A DNA stretch of 64,000 nucleotides, from NCBI GenBank assembly GCA_963921825.1, contig OY997591.1, positions 48,939,825-49,003,824 of the forward strand, read 5' to 3'. Shown piece after piece: positions 44,753-54,880 of the stretch. The position numbers and the translations under genes were made by a program. Source of the stretch: Erodium maritimum (taxonomy: Eukaryota; Streptophyta; Magnoliopsida; Geraniales; Geraniaceae). The notes beneath the pieces are model-generated. The model did not search any database. It saw only the letters and a program-made list of their open reading frames with translations, and was not told the origin of the DNA. The stretch's first letter is position 1; the number at the start of each line of letters is the position of its first letter.

Positions 44753-44957
44753 TCAGCAAAAAGAGATGGAGCAAAGGCTTGCTGCGCAAGCAGCACAACA
44801 ACTCTAGTAGTTTGAGCAAATGTTCGTACACTTTACGTCCCAGCAAGTTGTTGTCCCTTTCACAACCACCCCGTCTTCAGAACCACCGACTTTATCCTCC
44901 CCATCTTCAGCACAACCGGCTTCCGTACCACCACCTTTGAGCCCCCAACGGTAACAT
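44753..44957 (+). pseudogene. CACTA transposase-like gene, C-terminal part
   Basis: Continues the frame of 26283-26534: a Gln/Glu/Ala-rich coiled coil (KEMEQRLAAQAAQQL), a stop, then FEQMFVHFTSQQ and a Pro/Ser-rich tail ending PPPLSPQR. This tail is typical of plant En/Spm-type proteins. It is interrupted by the 18.2-kb retrotransposon. Confidence 0.6.
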
Positions 44958-45770
44958 TTTTCAATTAAACATTATTTATTTTACCGTGCTAGATAAAATT
45001 GTTTGGTTAAACACTTTATGTGACTTTGGATTGTTGTAGTAGAACAAATAATTGTTTGTTTAATAATTTGTTATTATGTATGCAGAATTTGGTATCTATT
45101 ATACATGTTTGCACAAGTACAAGGCATAATGCACGATAGGGTGCATCATATATCCATTTTTTTTGGTTCAGGTCGTATGTTGGCCGACGAATACAATACG
45201 ATCTATTCGTGAGCTAAGTGTACGGCTTAGCCACGAATAAAATCCGTTGGTACAATTGTAAAGTCTACCAACGGATAGAATATGTTGGTAAGGTTGTAAA
45301 CTTTTGCCACGGATCCAATCCGTGGCTAAGGTTACTCACTTTACCAACAGATACTATCTATGACTAAGGCCATTCACTTTACCTACGGATTGGATCCGTG
45401 GCAAAGGAATTTCACCATACCAATGGATAGGTATCTGTGGTTAAGGTTTCAAACTTTACCCACGGATGGTTTCCGTGGCTAAGGTTTCAAACTTTGCCTA
45501 CGGATTGTATTCGTGGCTAAGGTTACATACTTTTTCAACAAATTGGATATGTAGCTAAGGTCACATACTTTACCAATAGATTGTATCTGTGGCTAAAGTT
45601 ACGTCCTTACCCACGGATGTTGAGATCCGTCGGTCAAAAACTACACCGACGAGTCTTTGCCGACAGATCTTAGCCGACGGATAGTTCCGTCTACCAAGAC
45701 CCTTACCGACATATATGGTTACCTAGGCAACAGATACAATCCGTCTGCCAACTACCTTTCAGCAGTAGTG
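44753..45770 (+). mobile_element. CACTA element, right end
   Basis: The end of the transposase-like frame (to about 44957) is followed by AT-rich DNA, subterminal repeats (about 45180-45760, with GGATNNNATCCGTGGCTAAGG-like units in both orientations) and the terminus CAGCAGTAGTG at 45770. Read inward it starts CACTACTGCTGAAAGG, the CACTA signature. Its left part is at 26283-26534; its left terminus was not found. Confidence 0.75.
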
Positions 45771-46440
45771 TTCACAAGGTATTATAATGAAATTTTTCCT
45801 TTTTTTATCACATGCATGACATGATTTTATCAATTGATCATATGTTTTTATCAATATTGAACAATAGTTTTATCACACCGATATGAAACGCTGATTGTCG
45901 ATTTTTTTTTGTACTTCAAAATATATTCAACACTGGTTTACATTTATGAAGAAAAAAAATGGATACTTTGATGTTTGAGTTACAATTATGCCCTTACAAG
46001 CATGAATGAAAATGTGAAGTGTTATACTTTTTTATAATGACGTGACATTTTAGTAAATGTCAAATCTTATCACTCGATTTGCTTTTCTTTATTCTCAACT
46101 TAAAAAAATTCTCATTAGATTTTGACCCATATGTTTTGAGATGTAACATATAAATAATTAAAATTATAATTAATGCATTTTAAAAAGTAATTATCTTAAA
46201 GTTATAATTTTATATTTCAAATGAAGAGAAGCATCTCATAAATTAACTTAATGCCTATGTTTTCTTTCCTTCAAATAGTTGAGGTCATCTTAGGTAGAGA
46301 AGAAATCAAATAGAAACCCACTCTTCACTTAAAAACTGTGATAACCCATCTAAGCCATCTATTTCATTAATGGATGGATGAGATGAAATTGAGTTATTGA
46401 CTGCAAAAACACAACACTTTTGGGTAAGTGGTAGGAGCTT
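45771..46440. other. AT-rich stretch, no gene seen
   Basis: Short copies of the TTTTATCAACATTGAACA repeat occur at 45800-45930, related to the core at 46600-47060. Otherwise low-complexity AT-rich sequence. I see no coding region. Confidence 0.5.
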
Positions 46441-47200
46441 TTTAGTAAAACCATCATAAAATATTTTTTTACCGATTTAATCATTCCCGCTTCGTTTGAA
46501 CTCTGATTGGCTTCAAACTTGCGTCAATATTTTTCTTCAAGGTCTTTCTATCAAGATCAGTGATGAATATATTTTGAAGCACAAATTTTTTTATTTCAGT
46601 ACTGATTAAAAAAACTTATATATGGATAATTTTTATCAACACTTTACATTGATTTTATCAACACTTTATACTGGTTTTATCAATATTGAACACTAGTTTT
46701 ATCACCTCATTTTCCAATATTGAACATGATTTTTATCACATCATCACATGTTTTTTATGAACACTGAATACTAGTTTTATCAACACTAAACACTAGGTTT
46801 ATCACTAAATTACATGTGTTTTATCACATCATCACATGCTTTTTATCAACATTGTACACTAGTTTTATCAACACTAAACTCTAGTTTATGATCATTACTA
46901 TCAAAATTGAACATGATTTATATCACCATGTCACTTATTTTTTATCACCTCAGTACATGTTTTTTTATATCAATATTTAACACTATTTTGATCACTCTAA
47001 TATATAACATTTATTGATGAAGATTTATCAATAGTCAACATTATTTTTATTACCCGATATAACTTTTCATTTTCGTGCTTCAAAATATTTTCAATATGCT
47101 ACTTGATGCATAGCCATTGGAAAAATAAAAATATTGGCGCAAGTTTGAAAATAATCGGAGTCCAAACGAATCGCGAATGATTAAACTAGTGAATTAGTCA
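46441..47200. mobile_element. Foldback element related to family III, different core
   Basis: Left arm (about 46465-46600) and right arm (about 47065-47190) are reverse complements and match the arms at 24300-24440 and 24885-25010: AAGTAGCATATTGAA, CTTGCGCCAATATTTTTA, ACTCCGATT. The core is a tandem repeat, TTTTATCAACACTGAACACT, about 20-25 bp per unit, unlike the core at 24470-24840. Confidence 0.6.
46610..47060 (+). repeat. TTTTATCAACACT minisatellite core
   Basis: More than ten degenerate units alternate between TTTTATCAACACTGAACACT and TTTTATCACATCATCACATG. No reading frame of interest. Confidence 0.7.
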
Positions 47201-47327
47201 CACAAAAAATGGACACTTGTCCACATGGAACGATGCTGTTACAATTATGCCCTAACTTGTGTGCCAGAGGATGAAAGTGGCGTGTATTTTGGGTGAGATT
47301 GGGGTGATAATGTGGCATCATGATGAA

Positions 47328-48961
47328 TGTTGAATCTTATGTGTATGTTGTTGTGACCTTGTGTCAACATAATAATCTATGTGTTTTGATGATGACAAGT
47401 ATGCATATATTTATTCAAGATCAAATAACTCTTCCATATGTTTATTTTTTCAAACCAAACTCATTTTACAAAAGTTCTTATATTTTTGATACATGTGATT
47501 TTCGGATTTTTTTCAAGACAACAACTTTGGTTGCATTTGAGGTAACTTTGAAAAATCATATCAAATTCATTTCTTTATCAAATTACGATTTCTTTAATGT
47601 TTTAGAAACCTCTATGAGTCTACTTTGTAATGAACAAACTAGTTCTTCATTCTCATACTCCATCAGAGAGTAATGGACGGAAAAGTGAGTAGACATCAAA
47701 TCTGTCAGAACAGGTTATGCTCATTTGAACAAGCAAAGGTCAAAACTGAAATTTCTGGCAGCAAGCATGCTCATCCTCTACTTATGTCCAATGAAGTTGT
47801 GCACAAAATTTAAATCTCCAAGGACATTTTCAGACCTTCAATGATGATCAAGGAAGGCTATGGAAGATTCAAAATGTCTACTTTGAAAGGGTTCAAGCCC
47901 TACCAATAGGATTCTTGTAAGTATGATCATTAAGATATGTTTTGGCTAGCTCATCACTCAATCTATCTTCCCTTATTCAAAAATCTGATTTCTCTTGATT
48001 ATATAATCCTTTTTTATTCATTCAAATTGATTTTGAAAAGAGAGAAGTCATCATTTCAATCTTGAAATGTGTTGAGGACATTTCTTGTCAAGATATGCCA
48101 CTTGACTTTACACTCAAATATTTCTTCCAACAATTCTTTTTTTGAATTATCAAGTGACAAGTTTTTGTCTATAAAAGCCCTTATTTGTTTCTTCATTTTA
48201 AGACACAACACTTCTACTCTTTCTCTACAAAAATTCAGCACAAAGTTCTTCTTCATCTTTGAGAGAAAAGTCATCTTGAGAGCTCTATTCTTCTTTGTTC
48301 AAGAAATTGTTTTCAAAGTCATGAACTAATAGTTTCAGATTTTTTGATCTTTGAAAAACATAAATTCTTATTGTTACATCTCTTCTTGAACATGTTATGC
48401 TCTCTTTGAAAACTATTTTGAAATCCTTTTCTCTCAAAATCATTTTGAGCTAAGCCTTACATATCTTGAAATCATATATAGCTTGCTTGTACTTCATCTT
48501 TATATCTTGATTGTAATTGAGGCATTGTGTTTATTTTATATAAGATTAAACACATTGTATTGTTGACTCTTGGTGAGTTGACCTCAATATTTTCTATTGT
48601 AATTGGCCTTGTAGGCTAGAAAAAAGGTGTTGTAGTTGGTTGCACGATTTGTTCTTGCAAAGTGTTGTAGTGGTTGCAAGATTTGTTCTTGCTTCTCATT
48701 TGATGTTGTAACTTGCAAGATTAGTTCTTGTGAGACTTTGTATCATTTACTATAAGTTAGTAAAAGGCCGAACTCTAAGTGAGTTCTTTAGTGTGGACGT
48801 AGCAACTCTAAGGAGAGTTGTGAACCACGTATATCTTGTGTTGACTTTCTCTATCTTGCTATCTTTTCTTGTTGTTTAAATTTCCGAATTTGTTTTTAAG
48901 TTGCTATATTTTGTAATCAATCTATTCACCCCCCTCTAGATTGATTCATTGGGATCCAACA
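47328..48961 (+). mobile_element. Copia (Sirevirus-like) solo LTR candidate
   Basis: It begins TGTTGAATCTTATGTGTATG and ends TTGGGATCCAACA. Features seen in Sirevirus LTRs are TTTTGATGATGACAAG near the start, GCAAGATTTGTTCTTG repeats near 48650-48740, and CACCCCCCTCTAGATTG near the end. No internal coding region accompanies it. The flanking pentamers (ATGAA, TATGT) do not match, so the TSD is not confirmed. Frames at 47320-47673 and 48069-48329 lie in LTR sequence and are not recognisable proteins. Confidence 0.6.
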
Positions 48962-49091
48962 TATGTGGCTAGAATGAGTTCTCATAATTTTTAAGATAAT
49001 AAGGGTTTTTAGTAGATTTGTCCTTATCTAGGGTAAATAACAAAATTATCAATTTCCAGAAAAGTAAAGTCACACGACTATCATATGACTT

Positions 49092-50246
49092 TTTTTTGAA
49101 ACGGGGCGACGAGGAACTGCACTACTAGTGCAAGCCAAACCATACAAGTAGGACTAAAAGTATTGGGAACAGAATATTGCCCGAGACTTCCATAAGACAC
49201 CTGACGCTCATGAACCCGTAGAGAGAGTCTAGTTTCCATCCTAGACAATAATAATTATCCCCATGTCCTACCTTGTGTTGGGAAAATAAACAGATAAAAA
49301 CAGGACATAAAACTAACAAGTGTCCAAAATAATGTAGAATCGAAAATAAGCAGAAACAGGAAAAACAACAGGACCTCATTGGTGTAGATTCACTCCCTCA
49401 AGCCCAGGTCAGCAAACTTGGTCCAAGGTCATGAGTGGTAGGCCACCATCCCTCTACCCCTCAAGCCCCAACCAGCCTCATGGGGCCTGATAGGGCTATT
49501 TTGCAGCCCACACCATATCCAATCCGTCCTCAGCCTCCTCCTCATCCACCATCAATACTGAGCATGTGGGTTGTCCGTGGACTCTAGGGCCCTCTTCAGT
49601 TGGTAGCCCGGATATAAACCTTGGCCACGATTTTTACCACCCAAGACAACCGGTATCGTTCGTCGGACATGGCCGGAGCTGATTCTATTGGGACCATGAC
49701 CACAACATCCTTGTCCTCGTCGTCTTCCAAAGAGACCCCCCCATTCGATCGAAAATGGCCTTCAGGGGACCACGAGATCCATGTGAGGGGGTAGTGGTGG
49801 GTTTGGTCTAACATGTGGTGGTTGTAGCATTACTAGCGGACAAAGGGGATGTCACGCCTCTGATTGATTCTCACGGATCTAGTTCAGGCCGCCTCGACTG
49901 AGTAGCCCGATTGTAAGTGTCGGTCGTGACGAGGAGCTCCATTTGGATGCTAGGAGCATATGTGCTCCCATTCTTTCCGACAAGGCTAGGTAGGATGGAG
50001 TCCCGAGACAGAAAGGCGGCACATCGCGCATGCAGGGCTCAAGGGAGGCTGGCTTGTCCTTGCACAACTCCGTGTTTGGGCACCCGAGGATGTGAGAGAA
50101 CGACCTTAGGGTTGCCTGATCTGGAACTCGATAAGGAGGATGAAGAAGATGATCCAGATGACACCATGATGGAGCATCAGAGATGACGGCTGAAGAAGAT
50201 GAGAGGGAGAAAAACCTTAAGTCTCCAAGACTACTTTTTTTTTTTT
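49092..50246 (-). mobile_element. Short ORF1-type LINE derivative without ORF2
   Basis: Flanked by ACTATCATATGACTT (49077-49091) and ACTATTATATGACTT (50247-50261), a 15-bp TSD with one mismatch. A poly(T) run at the left marks the minus-strand 3' end, preceded by GTCGCCCCGTTTC, a common plant LINE tail. The 5' part (from about 50168) starts MVSSGSSSSSSLSSSRSGNP, a Ser-rich ORF1-like start, and is soon broken by stops. Nothing like endonuclease or reverse transcriptase is present. Confidence 0.6.
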
Positions 50247-50261
50247 ACTATTATATGACTT

Positions 50262-50343
50262 ATTTCTTTAAAGATAATGGACATAAATGAATGTTATTTA
50301 AATGAAAAAGAAACACGATCATAACAAGTTTTTGCAATTATTC
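50262..50343. other. Short host segment between two LINE derivatives
   Basis: AT-rich sequence containing the left TSD of the next LINE (50329-50343). No gene. Confidence 0.5.
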
Positions 50344-51464
50344 CTTTTTTAGTAAACGGGGTATGTATTCATTTAAGTAAGTAACATGATACAATACCCA
50401 GGGCAAGGGATAAACCTGATACAAACCAAGATAATATCCAGCTTTCCCCATTTGGAATCAAATAGGTGATCCAGTGTTCGTGGCTAAGAAAGATAAAGTT
50501 CTACACGCAATGGTAGGAGAGAATTGATAACTATAGATACATATAGTAACACGAGTCCAAGAGACTAAATTCTCCGAGAGGAGGTTGCCTTGGGTTGCGC
50601 AGAACAACTGGTTATCGCCCCATGGGACATGACCCTCCCAGATAGGGCCATGAGGAAATTGGGAGGTGAAAAGGTTCATCCTCCCAATGGCCCGAAGGTC
50701 TATCATAACTCTCGACGAGGTTGTTTACCAGCCTTCGTTGACATGCGCGAGGCATGAACCTGTTGGGCACCCATCCCAGTGTGGTCAATGTCCATCTCCA
50801 AAAAAGGCCTCTTCTTGAAGCTAGTTGCATTAGTAGTATGTCGGGACCCTTTTTCCTTGGCCATGGCCTTGAGGGCCTTTTCTTTCCCTGGAATCCGTTT
50901 TGTTGGCTGCTTCTTCTCTGGTTCCTTTTTCACCTTGTTTCTGAGGAAGGTCATATGTTCTCCCTGCTTGCACCTAACTAAGATCTCGTACTGGAGAATG
51001 TGCTAAAAGGGGTGAACTTGTGGTGGCTCCACCTGTGTTTGAGCCGGCATCCCCATAGGCTGTGTTTCCCCAATCAGAGTCTGTGGTATTCCACCCATTA
51101 TCAGGTTCCTGTCCGCCCAACCAGTGTTAGGCAAGGGTGCCTTCAGGTTAGGCATAACTGTGGTCTTGACGACCTACGGGGATAGGAAAGATACTACCGA
51201 TCCCTTCCCGCATTCCGCATCCTTCAATATTACCACTGGTACGAGGTTTCCGATTCCCTGATCGGTGGGCATAACTGTGGTCTTAAAGGCCTCCAAATCT
51301 AGTACAAAGTCCCGATCCTTGGGGGCTAGTGGCAGCCGGTCGGAGGGGCTCCCGTGTGTCCTGTGTCCCTATCATAAAATTCGAAGAAAAAATGTTAGCA
51401 TTCGTAAATATATTTTTAATTACACTTTTCTAATTATTCAATTAATTTATATGTTTTTTGCTCA

Positions 51465-52313
51465 AATGGTAGGAAAAGTCGAAACAGGCATCAGATGCCA
51501 AGAAACATGTCATTACCGTGCACCGAGATGGGTCTTGCCCGATCGCAACCCACGCCGAGACGATCGCGAAGAGCGAACCCTCCAACCCGACCCCGCTCCT
51601 GCAAGCCACCCTAAAAGCCTTCCCTCCAACCGAAAAGAAGAAGGCCAACCGCATCAAAGCGGTTAACGCATTTTATTCCAATAACTCCAATATATAGCCA
51701 TCATTTTTTTTTGTCTAAATCCTGGTTTGTTTATGCTCAGAAAAATATCATTGCTGCGATCCGGGAAGTCCGACAGTCGGCCGACATCTCTTCAACCGTC
51801 CACACCCTGGTTCAGGCGGAGGCACTAGCTGCCAAGTTAGGCAAACCGAGGAAGGGCAGCATGCAGGTAGGATGTGGCAAACGAGTCATCCTCTCGACGC
51901 CGAGGTCGATGGCGTGTTCCAGCTCGACCTCCGCCGAAGAAAGAGTGCAGGCGCGACTTGAGAAGAAAATGAAGGAGGAGGTTGCGAACCAACTGAGGGA
52001 AGAGAAGGAACGGTTGGAGAACCAAATGAGGGAGCAATTGAGGGATGAAAGGAAACAGCTGGCGAACCAAATGAGGGAGCAAATGAAGTAGGAGAAGGAA
52101 CAGCTGGCCTTGACCACAGCGGCCTGGGAGAAACATATGGCATTAAGGGAAACGGATGTGGCCGAGTCACTCAAGAAGGTAAAAGACACCGTAAGCAACT
52201 TCCACGGATCTATCCCGGTATTGCAACAACATATTATTAATCAAGAAGGGCAGACAAAGGACGGGACGGGTATGGACGGGAAGGGTAAGGAAGGGTCGAA
52301 GTTTGTATTATGA
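51465..52313 (+). pseudogene. CACTA (En/Spm-type, Transposase_24-like) C-terminal region
   Basis: Around 51465-51690 one frame gives KKHVITVHRDGSCPIATHAE and ends in stops. A putative intron is followed at 51711-52091 by SADISSTVHTLVQAEALAAK and a charged coiled coil with repeats of NQLREEKERLENQMREQLRD. A stop at 52089 interrupts it, then KEQLALTTAAWEKHMALRET continues to 52313. The acid/base coiled coil is characteristic of these plant proteins. It lacks the upstream part. Confidence 0.6.
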
Positions 52314-52559
52314 CTGTTTGGACACTGTTGGAGACATTTGATGCATATAACTTTTGGAGACCTTTGATGCGTATAACTTTTGGACTACTGTGTATATATA
52401 TAACTACGTTTTAGTTATGAATGTGACGACTTGGATGCACGTTTATGCAGGTTTTGCACGTTTGGGTGCACGTTTTATGAATATTTTTTTAAATTTCTAC
52501 GTTTTTCTTCTACAACGTCCATACATACTACTTCAACACATCTATCCCTTTGGAGAAGT

Positions 52560-52935
52560 ATAGAGGTGGTATTACCTCTAATACGTCAACTAAGGCGTCT
52601 TAGAGGTTTTAACACTTTTACAACGTCCACTAAGGCGTCTTAGAGGTTTTAACACTTCTACAACGTCAACTTTGGCGTCTTAGAGGCTTTATTACCTCTA
52701 AGACGCCAAAGTTGACGTTGTAGAAGCGTTAAAACCTCTAAGACGCCATATTTGACGTTGCAGAAGTATTAAACCTCTAAGACGTGGTTCATGCCGTCTT
52801 AGATGTTTATTTCAGGAAATTCACTAACACGCCCGCCTATGGCGTCTTAGAAGTTTTACCGCTAACTTCTTAGACGCCATAACTAACCTCTAAGACGGCA
52901 TAGGTTAGTCTTAGAAGTAACAATCCCTTGTAGTG
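52560..52935 (+). repeat. CACTA subterminal repeats
   Basis: About ten copies of TCTAAGACGCCA or its complement TGGCGTCTTAGA in both orientations. In studied CACTA elements such arrays are transposase-binding sites. Confidence 0.75.
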
Positions 52936-54263
52936 GCATGTGGTACATTCACAACACCCAGGTCATGTGTTGGCATGTCATTCCAGTCCGTACGAAAGAT
53001 CCCTTCCGATTAGATTGCTGGTGGAGCTCGGAGAGACTCCCCATAGCGCCTTGCAAGTTGGTCCACACGTGGGAGGAAAACAACACAATCTTTATTCATA
53101 TGGTCGAGACGACCACATCGAAAACAAAAGTAGGGCAACTTTTCATACCTAAGCCGTTTTTTCAGGGGCTTTATATTCGTATCAACCTGTAAAATCAAAT
53201 GACGGCGAAGCGGCCGTGTAGCATCTATTTCCACTCGGAGCCGTAGAAAGGCATCCCAGCCCCGAGGCTTACTTGGGCTTCTCACGACGTTTGCCATTCG
53301 TATTCCACCTCCTTGCCCAGATTCAAGATAATGAAAGCTCTCATCTGGGAGGTCCTGGCTTCGATCGGGATATCAAAAGCACGTACCGATATCTGGAGGG
53401 ACCGAAAGTAGAGACTTTTCGGCTGAGTTCGCGGCGGTAAGGGCGTAAGCATAAGAACCGTGCCGTAGAAGGCCCATGGCTCTCTAGCCCGAATGTCGTC
53501 CATCACCTCTCTAGAGGGGAAGTAGAAGGCGATAATCTTGTCGGTCAGTGGCTGGACTGTCAGATCATGCACGTTCCAAGCATTTGTGATAACAGTATAG
53601 AGGGAGCGGGGACTTACATGTTTGTTTGCAAGAAGGCGACCGACAAGCGCAAAATTATAACGAAAATCATCAAGGGTTGAGACTGTGTTGGCCAGAATGG
53701 TCAGAATCGCATCATTCTCCTCGTAGAAGTCGTTTCGCCGGCACTGACCCGAGAGAAACCTGTGTGAGCTTTTCTTGAATCCCGTCCCGGTAGGGAAAAT
53801 ACAGGCTAGAATGAGGTTCAGTTAGTGAGATGGTAGCTTGAGGATGAGGGCGTGGGTATTCTCCCAAAGAAGAAGCCCTTGCATGTTGGTTTTGAGTGTC
53901 GATTTTGCACAGTGAATGGGTTGCAGTGGTCGGGGGTATAAGCGGTTGTGAAGTCAAGGTCGAGAGGAGCGGCAGTTTAATGGACACTTCATAGATTCGA
54001 CAAGCGGGATCATCGGAGATATGACTTCATGGTGTGGTAAAGGGGTTAAGGAAGTCAGGACTAGCCGAGTTTAGAGGTGGTCTGAGGAGAAGCAGAGGAA
54101 GAAGAGGAGAAAGAAAATGGCTGGAATTGGAGAGAGCTCCAATGAGGTGAAAAGGAGGAGATAGACATCATCACCGCAACTTCGGATAGAGGAAGTATGG
54201 GCAAGATGCGACAAGAAGAGAGCATGCGGGGAGGGGAGGGCTCAAGACTTTTTGCACTTATTC

Positions 54264-54880
54264 TTAAATGTGATATAAGCCGATGTGTGTAAGTGTCGGG
54301 CATTAAATGGGACCTAGTTTCTTCCACAAACAGTAAAAGTTATAACATATATACCAAGAAATTGAACTGCATAAGTTCAGTTTTTTTTTTATCAATATAT
54401 GAAGCTCACAAACAGAATCATATTTACTCTCCTTTATACATTTGCTTCAAAATAAAGATCCAGCCATCAAATCACTTCCTAATTTGCATTGTCTTAATAT
54501 AAAAAAAGGAAAAAAACTTGGAAACTACCCTCATATTTTACAAGGGACTATCTCGATTTACAGAATCTGTGTAAGCAAAAAGATTGTTTCAAGTATCTGG
54601 CATTCATCTTCACAAGAAGCTGAGGCATCCGATGCAGGTAATGCCACATATGTACACAATCTATATCAGCAACTTGGCCACATTTATCTACACACTATTG
54701 TTTCTACCTTCAACTTTACCATCTGCAATCTTTACACTTACCACCCCGAGCTTCATTCACCCTTTCTCTAAGCATGAAACAATTTACAGAACCGAGCATT
54801 ACGCGTGTATAATCCTTATGTGAAGGTAATAGTTTAATCCGGTAGACATGGGAGGATAACAATTTGTCAGGTAAGATCCA
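54264..54880 (-). other. Downstream and 3' untranslated region of the UPL7-like gene
   Basis: The region left of the stop at 54881 is AT-rich, and several AATAAA-like words lie on the minus strand. No recognisable gene is seen. Small frames such as 54293-54502 and 54442-54771 look random. Confidence 0.4.

Larger units (their letters stand above)
51365..52935 (+). mobile_element. CACTA element fragment within the LINE
   Basis: The right terminus AATCCCTTGTAGTG ends at 52935; read inward it starts CACTACAAGGGATTG. Subterminal repeats (52560-52930) alternate TCTAAGACGCCA and TGGCGTCTTAGA. A transposase-like frame precedes it. The left terminus was not found, so the left border (near 51365) is approximate and inferred from where LINE ORF1 sequence stops. 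Confidence 0.65.
50703..53760 (-). pseudogene. LINE ORF1 protein, DUF4283 and CX2CX4HX4C zinc knuckle, interrupted
   Basis: From about 53745 a frame reads EENDAILTILANTVSTLDDF and on through the DUF4283 domain (TDKIIAFYFPSREVMDDI, PWAFYGTVLMLTPLP). After a frameshift near 53290 it reads RLRVEIDATRPLRR and the knuckle CFRCGRLDHMNKDC, a perfect CX2CX4HX4C. Such ORF1 proteins bind nucleic acid in the LINE particle. The CACTA interrupts the frame; the remainder (about 51360-50703) has Lys-rich stretches and ends KAGKQPRREL, a typical ORF1 end. A Ser-rich start (MMSISSFSPH, about 54170) lies upstream in another frame. Confidence 0.7.
50344..54248 (-). mobile_element. ORF1-only LINE (DUF4283/zinc-knuckle type), split by a CACTA element
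   Basis: The TSD TTTTTGCAATTATTC (50329-50343) versus TTTTTGCACTTATTC (54249-54263) differs at one base. The minus-strand 3' end at 50344 is preceded by the plant LINE tail ACCCCGTTTACTAAAAAAGG. ORF1 pieces lie at 52936-53760 and about 50703-51370, with the CACTA at about 51365-52935 between them. There is no ORF2 between the end of ORF1 and the tail. Confidence 0.7.

Noticed and set aside
47320..48329. 117- and 86-codon frames between 47.3 and 48.3 kb
   Set aside because: They are AT-rich low-complexity frames inside a copia-like LTR with no recognisable domain.
51812..52198. Minus-strand frames of about 95-130 codons
   Set aside because: They are antisense to the coiled-coil part of the CACTA protein, whose charged repeats keep other frames open.
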